Of a stretch of DNA of 64,000 bases, positions 63,672 to 64,000 are shown piece by piece. The notes under the pieces were generated by a model that did no database searches, was not told where the DNA came from, and saw nothing but the letters and a program-made list of their open reading frames with translations. The stretch comes from Colias croceus (lineage: Eukaryota > Arthropoda > Insecta > Lepidoptera > Pieridae), in the NCBI RefSeq assembly GCF_905220415.1, contig NC_059564.1, forward strand, positions 1,314,501 to 1,378,500. Reading direction: 5' to 3'. The translations under genes and the position numbers were made by a program. Each line of letters begins with the position of its first letter. The first letter of the stretch is position 1.

Positions 63672-63860
63672 AAAGCCGGCTACTCACGTACCTGCCTCAG
63701 GGGCAATATTGGAACAATCTCGGTTGCACGGCGGTCGGAGCCATTTCAGTTGTTCTCTAAATTGCCCCGCCCCTGCTTGCCTATACACATCACAATTAAG
63801 GAGCCCTTTAAGGGTGCAATTCCAATATTTCCCCTGCTGCAGGTACGTGAGTAGTCGGCT
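63672..63860. mobile_element. Foldback MITE, 189 bp, TAA duplication
   Basis: Inverted ends AGCCGGCTACTCACGTACCT / AGGTACGTGAGTAGTCGGCT, flanked by TAA (63669-63671 and 63861-63863). The interior is relatively GC-rich. PIF/Harbinger-type duplication length. Confidence 0.75.
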
Positions 63861-64000
63861 TAAATTTTTGATGTTTAAAAAAATCATCAAAATCATAATT
63901 GAGTGAAAAGTAGTAACTAGTTCATATTTTAATATTTTGTCCGTCCATTTTTGTTAAGTATTTATTTTTATCGTAATACTTAATTTGTGATTTAAGTATG

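Overview
This window reads as nuclear DNA of a moth or butterfly (Lepidoptera). The genes are split by GT-AG introns. The base composition is AT-rich. The intergenic space and introns are packed with repeats typical of lepidopteran genomes: more than thirty short non-autonomous Helitrons of the Lep1 type (5'-TC ... CTAG-3'), a tRNA-headed SINE, Jockey and other non-LTR fragments, and several foldback MITEs. The species cannot be told from the sequence alone.

Four host genes can be assembled from exons. (1) 15355-17760, minus: PDSS2, the non-catalytic subunit of the mitochondrial polyprenyl-diphosphate synthase for ubiquinone side chains; two exons, 402 aa. (2-4) Three paralogues of the AIG1/ADTRP (FAR-17a/AIG1, PF04750) membrane hydrolase family: copy A (21861-35603, minus, 255 aa), copy B (41295-44379, minus, 239 aa) and copy C (58909-63209, plus, 238 aa). 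All three share the same intron positions and phases. A and B lie in a direct segmental duplication (about 18.8-36.7 kb and 38.5-45.6 kb); C is older and diverged.

Layout: 1-15 kb is repeats, a possible minus-strand core promoter near 3.6 kb, and a decayed transposase-like gene with a SWIM zinc finger (13.5-14.4 kb). 15.4-17.8 kb is PDSS2. 18.8-36.7 kb is duplication unit A, swollen by a full-length Jockey element (23.3-28.7 kb) and a BEL/Pao LTR retrotransposon (29.0-35.3 kb), both inside introns of copy A and both in its sense orientation. 37.2-38.5 kb is a non-LTR RT remnant between the units. 38.5-45.6 kb is unit B. 46-58 kb is repeats, including a 2.1-kb TIR element (48.7-50.9 kb) and an internally deleted hAT element nested in an older repeat (57.2-58.4 kb). 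58.9-63.2 kb is copy C, and a foldback MITE lies near the right edge.

The A/B pair is the most informative feature because each unit supplies the empty site for insertions in the other. This fixes the exact ends and target duplications of the BEL element, the Jockey element, one Helitron and one MITE. The Jockey target duplication covers the exon-2 splice donor of copy A, so the donor now exists at both ends of the insert.
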